Shown here: positions 50,063 to 58,900 of the stretch, one piece after another
How positions within the stretch are numbered: position 1 is the first letter of the stretch
Layout of the letters: every line of letters begins with the position of its first letter
Assembly (NCBI RefSeq): GCF_003664255.1
Contig: NZ_RCCV01000001.1
Location: forward strand, 3,534,001-3,598,000
Reading direction: 5' to 3'
Length of the DNA: 64,000 nucleotides
Source: Micromonospora sp. M71_S20
GTDB taxonomy: Bacteria > Actinomycetota > Actinomycetes > Mycobacteriales > Micromonosporaceae
Translations under genes and position numbers: made by a program
Notes under the pieces: model-generated
The model's input: only the letters and a program-made list of their open reading frames with translations
Database searches by the model: none
Told to the model about the DNA's origin: nothing

Positions 50063-50775
50063 TGGCGACCCTTCTGCTTCTGCGACACGGCCGGACGACC
50101 GCGAACGCGGACGGCGGGCTGGCCGGCCGCCAGCCCGTGGAGCTGGACGAGACGGGCCGGGCCCAGGCGAGCGCGGTCGGCGAGCGGCTGCGGGCGGTGC
50201 CGCTCGCGGCGGTGGTGACCAGCCCGCTGATCCGGTGCCGGCAGACCCTGGAACTGGCGTTGCCCCAGGCCAGCCCGGTGGTGGAGGAGGGGCTGATCGA
50301 GTGCGGCTACGGGGCCTGGGAGGGGCAGCCGCTGAAGAAGCTCGCCAAGGAGCCGCTCTGGCCGGTGGTCCAGCAGCACCCGAGCGCCGCGGTCTTCCCC
50401 GAGGGGGAGTCGATGGCGGCGATGGCGGCGCGGGCGGTCGCCGCGGTGCGTACGTGGGACGCCCGGATCACCGCGGAGCACGGCCCCGAGGCGGTCTGGC
50501 TGGCGTGCAGCCACGGCGACGTGATCAAGGCGATCGTGGCCGACGCGCTCGGCGTACACCTGGATCTGTTCCAGCGGATCGTGGCCGACCCGGCCTCGGT
50601 GACGGCGATCCGTTACACGCCGCTGCGGCCGTTCCTGGTGCGGCTCAACGACACCGGCGGCGACCTGGCCGGGCTGGTGCCGCCGCCGCGCAAGCGGCAC
50701 CGACGGGCGGCGAAGGCGGCCGGCGCGGCCGACTCCGACGCCCCGGTCGGCGGCGGCGCGGGAGCGGGCCGGTGA
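50062..50775 (+). CDS. Histidine phosphatase superfamily protein (MSMEG_4193 family)
   Basis: 237 aa phosphoglycerate-mutase-like enzyme: phosphohistidine motif LLLRHGRTTANADG, GAWEGQPLKKLAKEPLWPVV with the acid/base Glu region, and the second catalytic His in ACSHGDVIKAI. The C-terminus is a basic, Ala-rich tail. This family is always found next to DUF3090, SCO1664-family and mshC genes, as here. Its substrate is unknown. Confidence 0.85.
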   Translation: MATLLLLRHGRTTANADGGLAGRQPVELDETGRAQASAVGERLRAVPLAAVVTSPLIRCRQTLELALPQASPVVEEGLIECGYGAWEGQPLKKLAKEPLWPVVQQHPSAAVFPEGESMAAMAARAVAAVRTWDARITAEHGPEAVWLACSHGDVIKAIVADALGVHLDLFQRIVADPASVTAIRYTPLRPFLVRLNDTGGDLAGLVPPPRKRHRRAAKAAGAADSDAPVGGGAGAGR

Positions 50776-50883
50776 CGGGCCGGCGGCTCCCCGGCCCACG
50801 GCCCCACGGCACGGCGCGGCCTCCGGCGGGACGCTACCGGGGCGTGGCGGTCGCCCCGTCCGCGACCATGCCCCGGCGCGGGC

Positions 50884-50930
50884 CGGGAGCCCGGTTGACG
50901 ACCACGCGCCGGCGCGCGCCCGGGCTCCCG
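50884..50930 (+). terminator. Terminator-like hairpin after the phosphatase gene
   Basis: 11-bp stem (CGGGAGCCCGG / CCGGGCTCCCG) with a 25-nt loop in the 265-bp gap before DUF3090. The rest of the gap shows no gene. Confidence 0.45.
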
Positions 50931-51027
50931 CCGGCCGCCACGCCCGGGTGTGGCGCGCCGTGCACCGGGCGCGGCGGGCGCACGGCGATTCGGGTCGGTG
51001 GGGTGCGCGGCGCTGTGGTGCGCCGGA

Positions 51028-51041
51028 TAGGGTCGTGGGTA
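51028..51041 (+). promoter_or_regulatory. Leaderless-type -10 of the DUF3090 gene
   Basis: TAGGGT (51028-51033) seven bases before the ATG at 51041; no Shine-Dalgarno sequence. Confidence 0.5.
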
Positions 51042-51622
51042 TGACCCACCAGGTGCACGCCTTCGAGCCGCCGGAGCGGTTCGTCGCCGGGACGGTCGGC
51101 CCGCCGGGGGAGCGCACGTTCTTCCTCCAGGCGCGCGGCGGTGGCCGGCTGGTCAGCGTCGCGCTGGAGAAGGTCCAGGTGTCGTTGCTGGCCGAGAAGC
51201 TCGAGGAGCTGCTCTCCGAGGCGCAGCGCCGCTTCGGCGTGGAGCTGCCCGAGCCGGTGGCCGTCGTTGGGGACAACGACCCGCTGGACACGCCGGTCGA
51301 CGAGGAGTTCCGGGTCGGCACGCTCGGGCTGGCGTTCGACGTGGACACCGCGACCGTGGTGATCGAGGCCATCGCCGTGGGCGAGGCGGAGGTCGAGGTC
51401 GAGCTCGGCGAGCCCGACGACGAGGACGCCGAGGACGAGGACGAGGAGCCCGACGAGGACCTCGACAGGCTCCGGGTGCGGCTGACCCCCGAGGCGACCC
51501 GCCAGTTCATCGAGCGGGCCCGGCGGGTGGTCAACGCCGGTCGTCCGCCCTGCCCGCTCTGCGGCCAGCCGCTGGATCCCGCCGGTCATCTCTGTCCGCG
51601 CCACAACGGTTACCACCGGTGA
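51041..51622 (+). CDS. DUF3090 family protein
   Basis: 193 aa. Starts THQVHAFEPPERFVAGTVGP with FFLQARGGGRLVSVALEKVQ, the DUF3090 signature, followed by an acidic low-complexity stretch (about 125-150) and a C-terminal zinc-ribbon-like knuckle (CPLCGQPLDPAGHLCPRHNG). Function unknown; conserved beside mshC in actinobacteria. The next gene overlaps by 4 bp. Confidence 0.88.
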   Translation: MTHQVHAFEPPERFVAGTVGPPGERTFFLQARGGGRLVSVALEKVQVSLLAEKLEELLSEAQRRFGVELPEPVAVVGDNDPLDTPVDEEFRVGTLGLAFDVDTATVVIEAIAVGEAEVEVELGEPDDEDAEDEDEEPDEDLDRLRVRLTPEATRQFIERARRVVNAGRPPCPLCGQPLDPAGHLCPRHNGYHR

Positions 51623-52437
51623 CGTCGTCGGATCTCCAGCCCCGACAGGACGGTGAGGCCGCGCTCCGGTTGCTCCGGGACGGCCACCTGGACCTGGAGG
51701 GGCGGCTCGTCGACGCCTCCAACACCACCCTGCGGGGCATCCTGACCCTCAACGGGGTCACGGCCCGCTGCGTCTACAAGCCGGTACGCGGCGAGCGCCC
51801 GCTGTGGGACTTCCCGGACGGCACGCTGGCCGGCCGGGAGGTCTCGGCGTACGTGGTCTCCCGGGCCACCGGGTGGGACCTGGTGCCGCCGACGGTGCTG
51901 CGCGACGGCCCGTTCGGGCCGGGATCGTGCCAGCTCTGGATCGACGAGCCGGAGGAGGCCGAGCCCCTGGTCGGGTTCGTGCCGGCCGACGCGCTGCCGC
52001 CCCGCTGGTTCGCGATCGCCGCGGCCCGCGACGACGACGGCACACCGTACGCGTTGGCCCACGCCGACGATCCGAGACTGGCCCGGCTCGCGGTGCTCGA
52101 CGCGGTCATCAACAACGCGGACCGCAAGGGCGGGCACGTGCTGGTCGGTCCGGACGACCGGATCTACGGCGTCGACCACGGGGTGAGCTTCCACGTCGAG
52201 GAGAAGCTGCGCACGGTGCTCTGGGGCTGGGCTGGCCGGCGGCTGCCCGCGGACGCCGTGGAGATGCTCGACGGGCTTGCCGGCCAGCTGCCCGGGGCGC
52301 TCGGCGCCGAACTGGCCGACCACCTGACCCTCCGGGAGGTCGCCGAACTGGCGGCCCGGGTCGACCGGCTGCGGCACACCGGCCTGTTCCCGCAGCCGTC
52401 GCAGGACTGGCCGGCGGTGCCCTGGCCCCCCATGTGA
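51619..52437 (+). CDS. SCO1664-family (PI3/4-kinase-like fold) protein
   Basis: 272 aa. Conserved kinase-like pieces: ARCVYKPVRGERPLWDFPDG (the Lys could bind ATP), LAVLDAVINNADRKGGHVLV and IYGVDHGVSFHVEEKLRTVL (N-N-A-D-R-K and D-H-G catalytic and metal motifs). This is the SCO1664 family with a phosphatidylinositol-kinase-like fold; substrate unknown. GTGA overlap with DUF3090, so translationally coupled, and followed by mshC. Confidence 0.82.
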   Translation: MTSSDLQPRQDGEAALRLLRDGHLDLEGRLVDASNTTLRGILTLNGVTARCVYKPVRGERPLWDFPDGTLAGREVSAYVVSRATGWDLVPPTVLRDGPFGPGSCQLWIDEPEEAEPLVGFVPADALPPRWFAIAAARDDDGTPYALAHADDPRLARLAVLDAVINNADRKGGHVLVGPDDRIYGVDHGVSFHVEEKLRTVLWGWAGRRLPADAVEMLDGLAGQLPGALGAELADHLTLREVAELAARVDRLRHTGLFPQPSQDWPAVPWPPM

Positions 52438-52532
52438 ACGCGCGACGCGCGGCGATCCGGCCCCGCCGACGCGCCCCCGAGGCTGTCATGATGATCACTG
52501 TGGGCCGGGCCTGCCGCACTGCGCCGGCTCGT

Positions 52533-52546
52533 TAGGCTGACGGTCA
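52533..52546 (+). promoter_or_regulatory. Leaderless-type -10 of mshC
   Basis: TAGGCT (52533-52538) seven bases before the ATG at 52546; no Shine-Dalgarno sequence. Confidence 0.5.
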
Positions 52547-53784
52547 TGGACTCTTGGGCGGGACATGAGGTGCCGCGGCTGCCGGGCAGGGGCCAGCCGC
52601 TGTCGTTGTTCGACTCGGCGCGGCAGGGCACCCACACGAGCGATCCGGCCGGCACCGCGACCATGTACGTCTGCGGCATCACCCCGTACGACGCCACGCA
52701 CCTGGGCCACGCCGCCACCATGATCGCGTTCGACCTGGTGCAGCGGGTGTGGCGGGACGCCGGCCGGGACGTGCGCTACGTGCAGAACGTCACCGACATC
52801 GACGATCCGCTGCTGGAGCGGGCCGAGCGGGACGGCGAGGACTGGAAGGTCCTGGCGATGCGGGAGACCGCATTGTTCCGGGAGGACATGGAGGCGCTGC
52901 GGATCATTCCGCCGGCGCGCTACGTCGGTGCGGTGGAGTCGATCCCCGACATCGCCGACAAGGTCCTCCTGCTGCTCAAGGACGGGGCCGCGTACCGCCT
53001 GGACGACGGGACCGGCGACGTCTACTTCGACCTCGCCGCCTCCCCCCGCTTCGGCTACGAGTCCAACCTGACCCGCGAGCAGATGCTGGAGATCTTCCCC
53101 GAGCGCGGGGGCGACCCGGACCGGGCCGGCAAGCGCGACCCGCTCGACCCGCTGCTGTGGCGCGGCGCCCGCGACGGCGAGCCGTCCTGGCCGGGTGGCG
53201 AGCTGGGCGCCGGCCGCCCCGGCTGGCACATCGAGTGCACGGTCATCGCGCTCAACCTGCTCGGCGACCGGATCGACGTGCAGGGCGGCGGCAACGACCT
53301 GATCTTCCCCCACCACGAGTGCTCGGCCGCGCACGCCGAGCGGCTCACCGGCGCGGCACCGTTCGCCGCGCACTACGTGCACGCCGGCATGATCGGCCTC
53401 GACGGCGAGAAGATGTCGAAGTCCCGGGGCAACCTGGTCTTCGTCTCCCGGCTGCGCGCCGACCAGGTCGACTCGATGGCGGTCCGGCTGGCCCTGCTGT
53501 CCGGGCACTACCGCGCCGACCGCGCCTGGACCGACGAGCTGCTCGCGACGTCGGTCGAGCGGCTGGCCCGTTGGCGGCAGGCCGCCGCCGCGCCAGCCGG
53601 TCCGTCGGGCGACGAGTTCCTGGCCGGCGTACGCGCCCGCCTCGCCGACGACCTGGACTCGCCGGGCGCCCTGGCGCTGGCCGACGGGTGGGCCGAGGCG
53701 ACCCTCGCCGGCACCGCCGACGACCCGGCCGCCCCCGCCCTCTTCGCCGCCACCCTGGACGCCCTCCTCGGCATCCGCCTCTGA
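52546..53784 (+). CDS. mshC: Mycothiol ligase: cysteine--1-D-myo-inosityl 2-amino-2-deoxy-alpha-D-glucopyranoside ligase
   Basis: 412 aa. Joins cysteine to GlcN-inositol with ATP, the third step of mycothiol synthesis. It is a class I cysteinyl-tRNA-synthetase relative: [20 protein letters not shown] (zinc Cys and HLGH motif), [31 protein letters not shown] (further zinc ligands) and the KMSKS loop ([13 protein letters not shown]). The usual anticodon-binding domain is absent, which separates MshC from CysS. It sits in the conserved phosphatase-DUF3090-SCO1664-mshC block. Confidence 0.95.
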   Translation: MDSWAGHEVPRLPGRGQPLSLFDSARQGTHTSDPAGTATMYVCGITPYDATHLGHAATMIAFDLVQRVWRDAGRDVRYVQNVTDIDDPLLERAERDGEDWKVLAMRETALFREDMEALRIIPPARYVGAVESIPDIADKVLLLLKDGAAYRLDDGTGDVYFDLAASPRFGYESNLTREQMLEIFPERGGDPDRAGKRDPLDPLLWRGARDGEPSWPGGELGAGRPGWHIECTVIALNLLGDRIDVQGGGNDLIFPHHECSAAHAERLTGAAPFAAHYVHAGMIGLDGEKMSKSRGNLVFVSRLRADQVDSMAVRLALLSGHYRADRAWTDELLATSVERLARWRQAAAAPAGPSGDEFLAGVRARLADDLDSPGALALADGWAEATLAGTADDPAAPALFAATLDALLGIRL

Positions 53785-53819
53785 CTCCACCCCACCCGCC
53801 CCCACCCGCCCTCCCTGGC

Positions 53820-53898
53820 GGCGTCGATCATGCAGTCGTGGTGCCCCGCGAAGGGTGCGGAACGGCGGTGACCGCCCACCAGAAGTGCATGATCGGCG
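53820..53898. repeat. Palindromic intergenic repeat element, copy 2
   Basis: Arms GTCGATCATGCAGTCGTGGT and CCAGAAGTGCATGATCGGC pair imperfectly. Read on the minus strand, its centre (ending TTCGCGGGGC) aligns with copy 1 at 15726-15804. Like copy 1 it lies between converging genes. Confidence 0.7.
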
Positions 53899-53906
53899 GG
53901 GGGGGG

Positions 53907-54698
53907 TCAGCCCAGGACCAGGCCGGGGTCCGGAGTGGGGTCGGGGGCCGGGGCGGGGATCTTGTACTCCTCGGTCAGCGTGGTGACCGGGCCGGGCCAG
54001 GTGGCCTGGGCGACCTCGATCGGCTTGCGGTGGCCGTCGTAGGCGACGTGCAGCAGGTGCAGCACCGGGGTGTCGGGGCGGATCTGGAGGATCTCGGCCT
54101 CCTCCCGGCTGGGCTGGCGGGCGCTGATGGTGTCGGTGGCCGAGACGTACCGCCGGCCGGTGGCCTCCTCGGCTTCCTGGTAGAGCGGCCGGCCGAACGC
54201 CTCGGCGCGCTCCAGCGAGGTGCCGGCGGCGTCGGCGGGCAGGAACCACGAGGCGCCCACCTCGACGGGGGAGTCCTCGGTGCGCACGAGGTGGCGCCGG
54301 CAGAGCAGGTCGGTGCCGTCGGCCACCCCGAACGCGTCGGCCACCTCCGGCGGGGCGGGGGCCCGGCCGACGGAGACGAGCTGCTGGCGGTACCGCGCAG
54401 CCAGGTCGGTGTGGTAGCCGCGGAAGCCGCCGTAGCGGCCCCGGGAGAGCCGGTTGAGCCGCCGCCGGGTGCCTCGGACGTACGTCCCGGAGCCGGGCTT
54501 GGTGATCAGGATGCCCTCGACCCGCAGCTGGTCGACGGCGCGCTGCACGGTCTGCTTCGCCACACCGAACATCTCGGCGATGGCCGGGATTGACGGCAGC
54601 CGCTCGCCCGGAGCCCAGTCGCCGCGGCGGATCTGGGCCTTGAGCTGCGCGGCGATCTGCCGATGCGGGAACTCGGCCGCCCCCGGATTGATCTGCAT
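53907..54698 (-). CDS. GntR/HutC-family transcription regulator
   Basis: 263 aa. N-terminal winged helix (HRQIAAQLKAQIRRGDWAPG, IPAIAEMFGVAKQTVQRAVD, GSGTYVRGTRRR) and a C-terminal UTRA effector domain (about 95-250: YRQQLVSVGRAPAPPEVADA, LCRRHLVRTEDSPVEVG). A GntR/HutC-type sugar- or amine-sensing repressor; inducer unknown. GAGGAGG precedes the ATG at 54698; upstream in-frame codons would read into its operator-like region. Confidence 0.85.
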   Translation of the reverse strand: MQINPGAAEFPHRQIAAQLKAQIRRGDWAPGERLPSIPAIAEMFGVAKQTVQRAVDQLRVEGILITKPGSGTYVRGTRRRLNRLSRGRYGGFRGYHTDLAARYRQQLVSVGRAPAPPEVADAFGVADGTDLLCRRHLVRTEDSPVEVGASWFLPADAAGTSLERAEAFGRPLYQEAEEATGRRYVSATDTISARQPSREEAEILQIRPDTPVLHLLHVAYDGHRKPIEVAQATWPGPVTTLTEEYKIPAPAPDPTPDPGLVLG

Positions 54699-54718
54699 GC
54701 CCGCCTCCTCGATCACAG

Positions 54719-54740
54719 CTAGGTTCCTAGGATGCCCTAG
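54719..54740 (-). promoter_or_regulatory. CTAG cluster upstream of the GntR gene (candidate operator)
   Basis: Three CTAG tetramers (54719-54722, 54727-54730, 54737-54740) including CCTAGG lie just before the gene. CTAG is rare in such GC-rich DNA, and phased copies suggest a regulator site. Confidence 0.35.
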
Positions 54741-54775
54741 AGGTGGTGACCGCGCCACCCCGGACACGCCAAAAC

Positions 54776-54808
54776 ACCGGCCCCGAACGACACGTGTCCG
54801 GGGCCGGT
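54776..54808 (-). terminator. Hairpin terminator of the PAC2 gene
   Basis: Outer 10-bp stem ACCGGCCCCG / CGGGGCCGGT with inner GACA / TGTC pairing and an AAC bulge, 17 bases past the PAC2 stop. Confidence 0.75.
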
Positions 54809-54824
54809 GGGGCAGGCAGGAGTG

Positions 54825-55694
54825 TTACCAGGAACCGGCAGTGGGGCCGGCGGAGCCGCCGCGGCGGCGCAGGTACTTCTCGAACTCCTGGGCGATCTCG
54901 TCACCCGTCAGCGGCGTGATGCCCGCGTCGCCGACGCGTTCCTCCAGCTCGCGCACGTACTCGCCGAGCTCGGCGTCCTGCTCGGCGGCGCTGCGCACCC
55001 GCTGCTCCCACTCGGCGGCCTCCTCGGCCAGGTCGGTCATGGGAACCGGCAGGTCGAGCACCTCCTCGACGCGGTGCAGCAGGGCGAGGGTGGCCTTCGG
55101 GCAGGGCGGGTTGTTGGCGTAGTGCGGCACGTGCACCCAGAAGGAGACGGCGTCGACCTCGGCCTTGTTGCAGGCGTCGTGCAGCACGCCGACGATCCCG
55201 GTCGGCCCGTCGTAGCGGGTGGGGGTGAGCTGGTAGCGCTGGGCGGCCTCCGCGTCGGAGGCGCTGCCGCTGATGGGCAGCGGCCGGGTGTACGGCACGT
55301 CGGCCAGCAGCGCGCCGAGCACGACCACCCGCTCGACCTCCAGGCTGTGGCAGATCTCCAGCACCTGCTCGCAGAAGGTGCGCCAACGCATGCTCGGCTC
55401 GATGCCCCGGATCAGCACGACGTCCCGTTCGGTGCCCTCGGGGCTGGCCACCATGAAGCGCGTCGTCGGCCACTCCACCCGGCGGGTCTCGCCCTCGGCC
55501 ATGGTGATGGTGGGGCGGCTGACCTGGAAGTCGTAGAAGTCCTCCGGGTCCAGCTCGGTGACCTGCCGGGCCTGCCACACCTGCTCCAGGTGCTCGACGG
55601 CGGCGGTCGAGGCGTCGGCGGCGTCGTTCCAGCCCTCGAACGCGGCGATCGCCACGGGGGACCGCAGCACCGGCAGTCCGTCGAACTCGGTCAC
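54825..55694 (-). CDS. PAC2-family protein
   Basis: 289 aa. Matches PAC2 (proteasome assembly chaperone 2-like) proteins: SPVAIAAFEGWNDAADASTA, VVLIRGIEPSMRWRTFCEQV, VVLGALLADVPYTRPLPISG and VSFWVHVPHYANNPPCPKAT, the last two invariant segments of the actinobacterial family. Actinobacteria with a 20S proteasome often carry several copies; role unproven. GTG start after GAGGTGA. Divergent from metH. Confidence 0.82.
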   Translation of the reverse strand: MTEFDGLPVLRSPVAIAAFEGWNDAADASTAAVEHLEQVWQARQVTELDPEDFYDFQVSRPTITMAEGETRRVEWPTTRFMVASPEGTERDVVLIRGIEPSMRWRTFCEQVLEICHSLEVERVVVLGALLADVPYTRPLPISGSASDAEAAQRYQLTPTRYDGPTGIVGVLHDACNKAEVDAVSFWVHVPHYANNPPCPKATLALLHRVEEVLDLPVPMTDLAEEAAEWEQRVRSAAEQDAELGEYVRELEERVGDAGITPLTGDEIAQEFEKYLRRRGGSAGPTAGSW

Positions 55695-55943
55695 GCCGTC
55701 ACCTCACCCTGCTCGTCGGGGGCGGCGCCGGGACCGGACCCGGTCGTCCGCCCGCCGGGCGTGGTGCTGTCGCTGTAGTCCTTCACGTCCGTCAGCCTAC
55801 GTGTCGGGGCGGGATGCGGCCCGTCGGCCGCGCCGGTCGGGCCCGGCGGCGGCCGGTCATACCACGATGAACCGGACAGCGTGATCCCGCTGACACAATG
55901 TGGGAAGGCACGTGCGGGGGAATCGATCGGGCGGCGACGGCAC

Positions 55944-55956
55944 TAACCTGATTCCG
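55944..55956 (+). promoter_or_regulatory. Leaderless-type -10 of metH
   Basis: TAACCT (55944-55949) six bases before the GTG at 55956; no Shine-Dalgarno sequence and no cobalamin riboswitch visible. Confidence 0.45.
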
Positions 55957-58900
55957 TGCGGACCTCATTGCTCGACGTACTGGCAGACCGGATTCTCATC
56001 GCCGACGGCGCCATGGGCACGATGTTGCAGGCGGCCGACCTCACCCTGGACGACTTCGAGGGCTACGAGGGCTGCAACGAGGTCCTCAACGCCACCCGGC
56101 CGGACGTCGTACGCGGGGTGCACGAGGCGTACCTGGCCGCCGGGGCGGACTGCGTCGAGACGAACACCTTCGGGGCCAACCTGGCCAACCTGGGTGAGTA
56201 CGACATCCAGCACCGCATCCGCGAACTCTCCGAGGCCGGGGCCCGCCTCGCCCGGGAGGCCGCCGACGCGTACGCCACCCCCGAGCGACCCCGCTTCGTG
56301 CTGGGCTCGATCGGCCCGGGCACCAAGCTGCCGACCCTCGGGCACGCCGACTACGCGACCCTGCGCGACGCGTACCAGGAGAACGCCGAGGGCCTGATCG
56401 AGGGCGGGTCGGACGCGCTGATCGTGGAGACCTGCCAGGACCTGCTGCAGGTCAAGGCCGCCGTGGTCGGCTCGAAGCGGGCCATGGCCCGGCTCGGCCG
56501 GACGGTGCCGATCATCTGCCACGTCGCCGTGGAGACCACCGGCACCATGCTGGTGGGCAGCGAGATCGGGGCGGCGCTGGCGGCCATCGAGCCGTTGGGG
56601 GTCGACCTGATCGGGCTGAACTGCTCGACCGGGCCGGCCGAGATGGGCGAGCACCTGCGCTACCTCTCCCGGCACTCCCGGATCCCGCTGTCGGTGATGC
56701 CGAACGCCGGCCTGCCGGTGCTGACCGCCGACGGGGCGTACTTCCCGCTGACCCCGGTGGAGCTGGCCGACGCGCTGGAGCGCTTCGTCACCGAGTACGG
56801 CGTCTCGCTGGTGGGCGGCTGCTGCGGCACCACCCCCGAGCACATCCGGGTCCTCTCCGAGCGCCTGCACGGCGCGCGCCCGGCGCCCCGCGAGCCGCGG
56901 CACGAGGCCGGCGTCTCGTCGGTCTACCACCCGGTGCCGTTCGCCCAGGACGCCTCCCTGCTGATGGTGGGGGAGCGGACCAACGCCAACGGTTCCAAGG
57001 CGTTCCGCGAGGCCATGCTCGCCGGCGACTGGCGCGCCTGCGTGGAGATCGCCCGTAGCCAGGCCCGCGACGGCTCGCACCTGCTGGACCTCTGCGTCGA
57101 CTACGTCGGGCGCGACGGCACGCAGGACATGCGTGAGCTCGCGGGCCGCTTCGCCACCGCCTCCACCCTGCCGATCATGCTGGACTCGACCGAGCCGCCG
57201 GTGATCGAGGCGGGGCTGGAGATGCTCGGCGGCCGGTGCGTGGTCAACTCGGTCAACTTCGAGGACGGGGACGGACCGGAATCCCGCTACGCCCGGGTGA
57301 TGCCCATCGTCCGCGAGCACGGCGCCGCCGTGGTGGCGCTGCTCATCGACGAGGAGGGGCAGGCGCGGACCGCCGACTGGAAGGTACGGGTCGCGGGGCG
57401 GCTGATCGACGACCTCACCGGGCGGTGGGGGATGGACCGCTCGGACATCCTGATCGACGCGCTGACGTTCCCGATCGCCACCGGCCAGGAGGAGACCCGG
57501 CGCGACGGCATCGAGACCATCGAGGCGATCCGGGAGATCGCCCGCCGCTATCCGGGGGTCAACTTCACCCTCGGCATCTCCAACGTCTCGTTCGGGCTCA
57601 ACCCGGCGGCCCGGCAGGTGCTCAACTCGGTCTTCCTGCACGAGTGCCGCGAGGCCGGCCTGACCAGCGCCATCGTGCACGCCAGCAAGATCCTGCCGTT
57701 CAACAAGATCCCCGACGAGCAGCGGGAGGTGGCGCTGGACCTCGTCTACGACCGGCGCCGCGAGGGTTACGACCCGGTGCAGAAGTTCATCGAGATCTTC
57801 GAGGGCGTGGACGCCGCGTCGGCGCGGGCCGGGCGGGCGGAGGAGTTGGCCGCGCTGCCGCTGGAGGAGCGGCTGAAGCGGCGGATCATCGACGGCGAGC
57901 GCAACGGCCTGGAGGCCGACCTGGACGCGGCGATGGCGCAGGGGCGCAGCCCGCTGTCCATCATCAACGACATCCTGCTCGACGGCATGAAGGTCGTCGG
58001 CGAGCTGTTCGGCTCCGGCCAGATGCAGCTGCCGTTCGTGCTCCAGTCCGCCGAGGTGATGAAGACCGCCGTGGCGTACCTGGAGCCGCACATGGAGACC
58101 GCCGAGGACGGCGGCAAGGGCCGCATCGTGCTGGCCACGGTGCGCGGGGACGTGCACGACATCGGCAAGAACCTGGTGGACATCATCCTGTCCAACAACG
58201 GCTACGAGGTCGTCAACATCGGCATCAAGCAGCCGATCAACGCGATCCTGGAGGCCGCCGAGCAGCACCGGGCCGACGCGATCGGCATGTCCGGGCTGCT
58301 GGTCAAGAGCACCGTGATCATGAAGGAGAACCTCGCCGAGATGGCGTCGCGCGGGGTCGCGGAGCGCTGGCCGGTGCTGCTGGGCGGGGCGGCGCTGACG
58401 CGGGCGTACGTCGAGGACGACCTGCGGGCGATGTTCCCCGGCCAGGTGCACTACGCCCGGGACGCCTTCGAGGGACTGTCGCTGATGGACCGGGTGATGA
58501 CGGCGAAGCGCGGTGGGGCGCCCGTGATCGACCCGGAGCGGGAGGCGGCGTTGGCGGCCCGGCGGGCGCGCCGCGAGCGGCAGCGGGCGATCGTCAGTGA
58601 GTCGCTGCCGGAGCTGGACGACGCCTCGGTCCGCTCCGACGTGGCCACCGACGTGGAGGTGCCCGCCCCGCCGTTCCTGGGCACCCGGGTGGTCAAGGGC
58701 GTGCCGCTGGCCGACTACGCGGCCCTGCTCGACGAGCGGGCCACCTTCCTCGGGCAGTGGGGCCTGCGGGGGGCCCGCAGCGGGCAGGGCCCGTCCTACG
58801 AGGAGTTGGTGGAGACCGAGGGCCGGCCCCGGCTGCGCTACTGGCTGGACCGGCTGATCGCCGACCAGGTGCTGGAGGCGGCCGTGGTGTACGGCTACTT

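Noticed and set aside
55850..55955. A cobalamin riboswitch in front of metH
   Set aside because: No B12 box or core motif in the short upstream region; a -10 lies right at the start codon.
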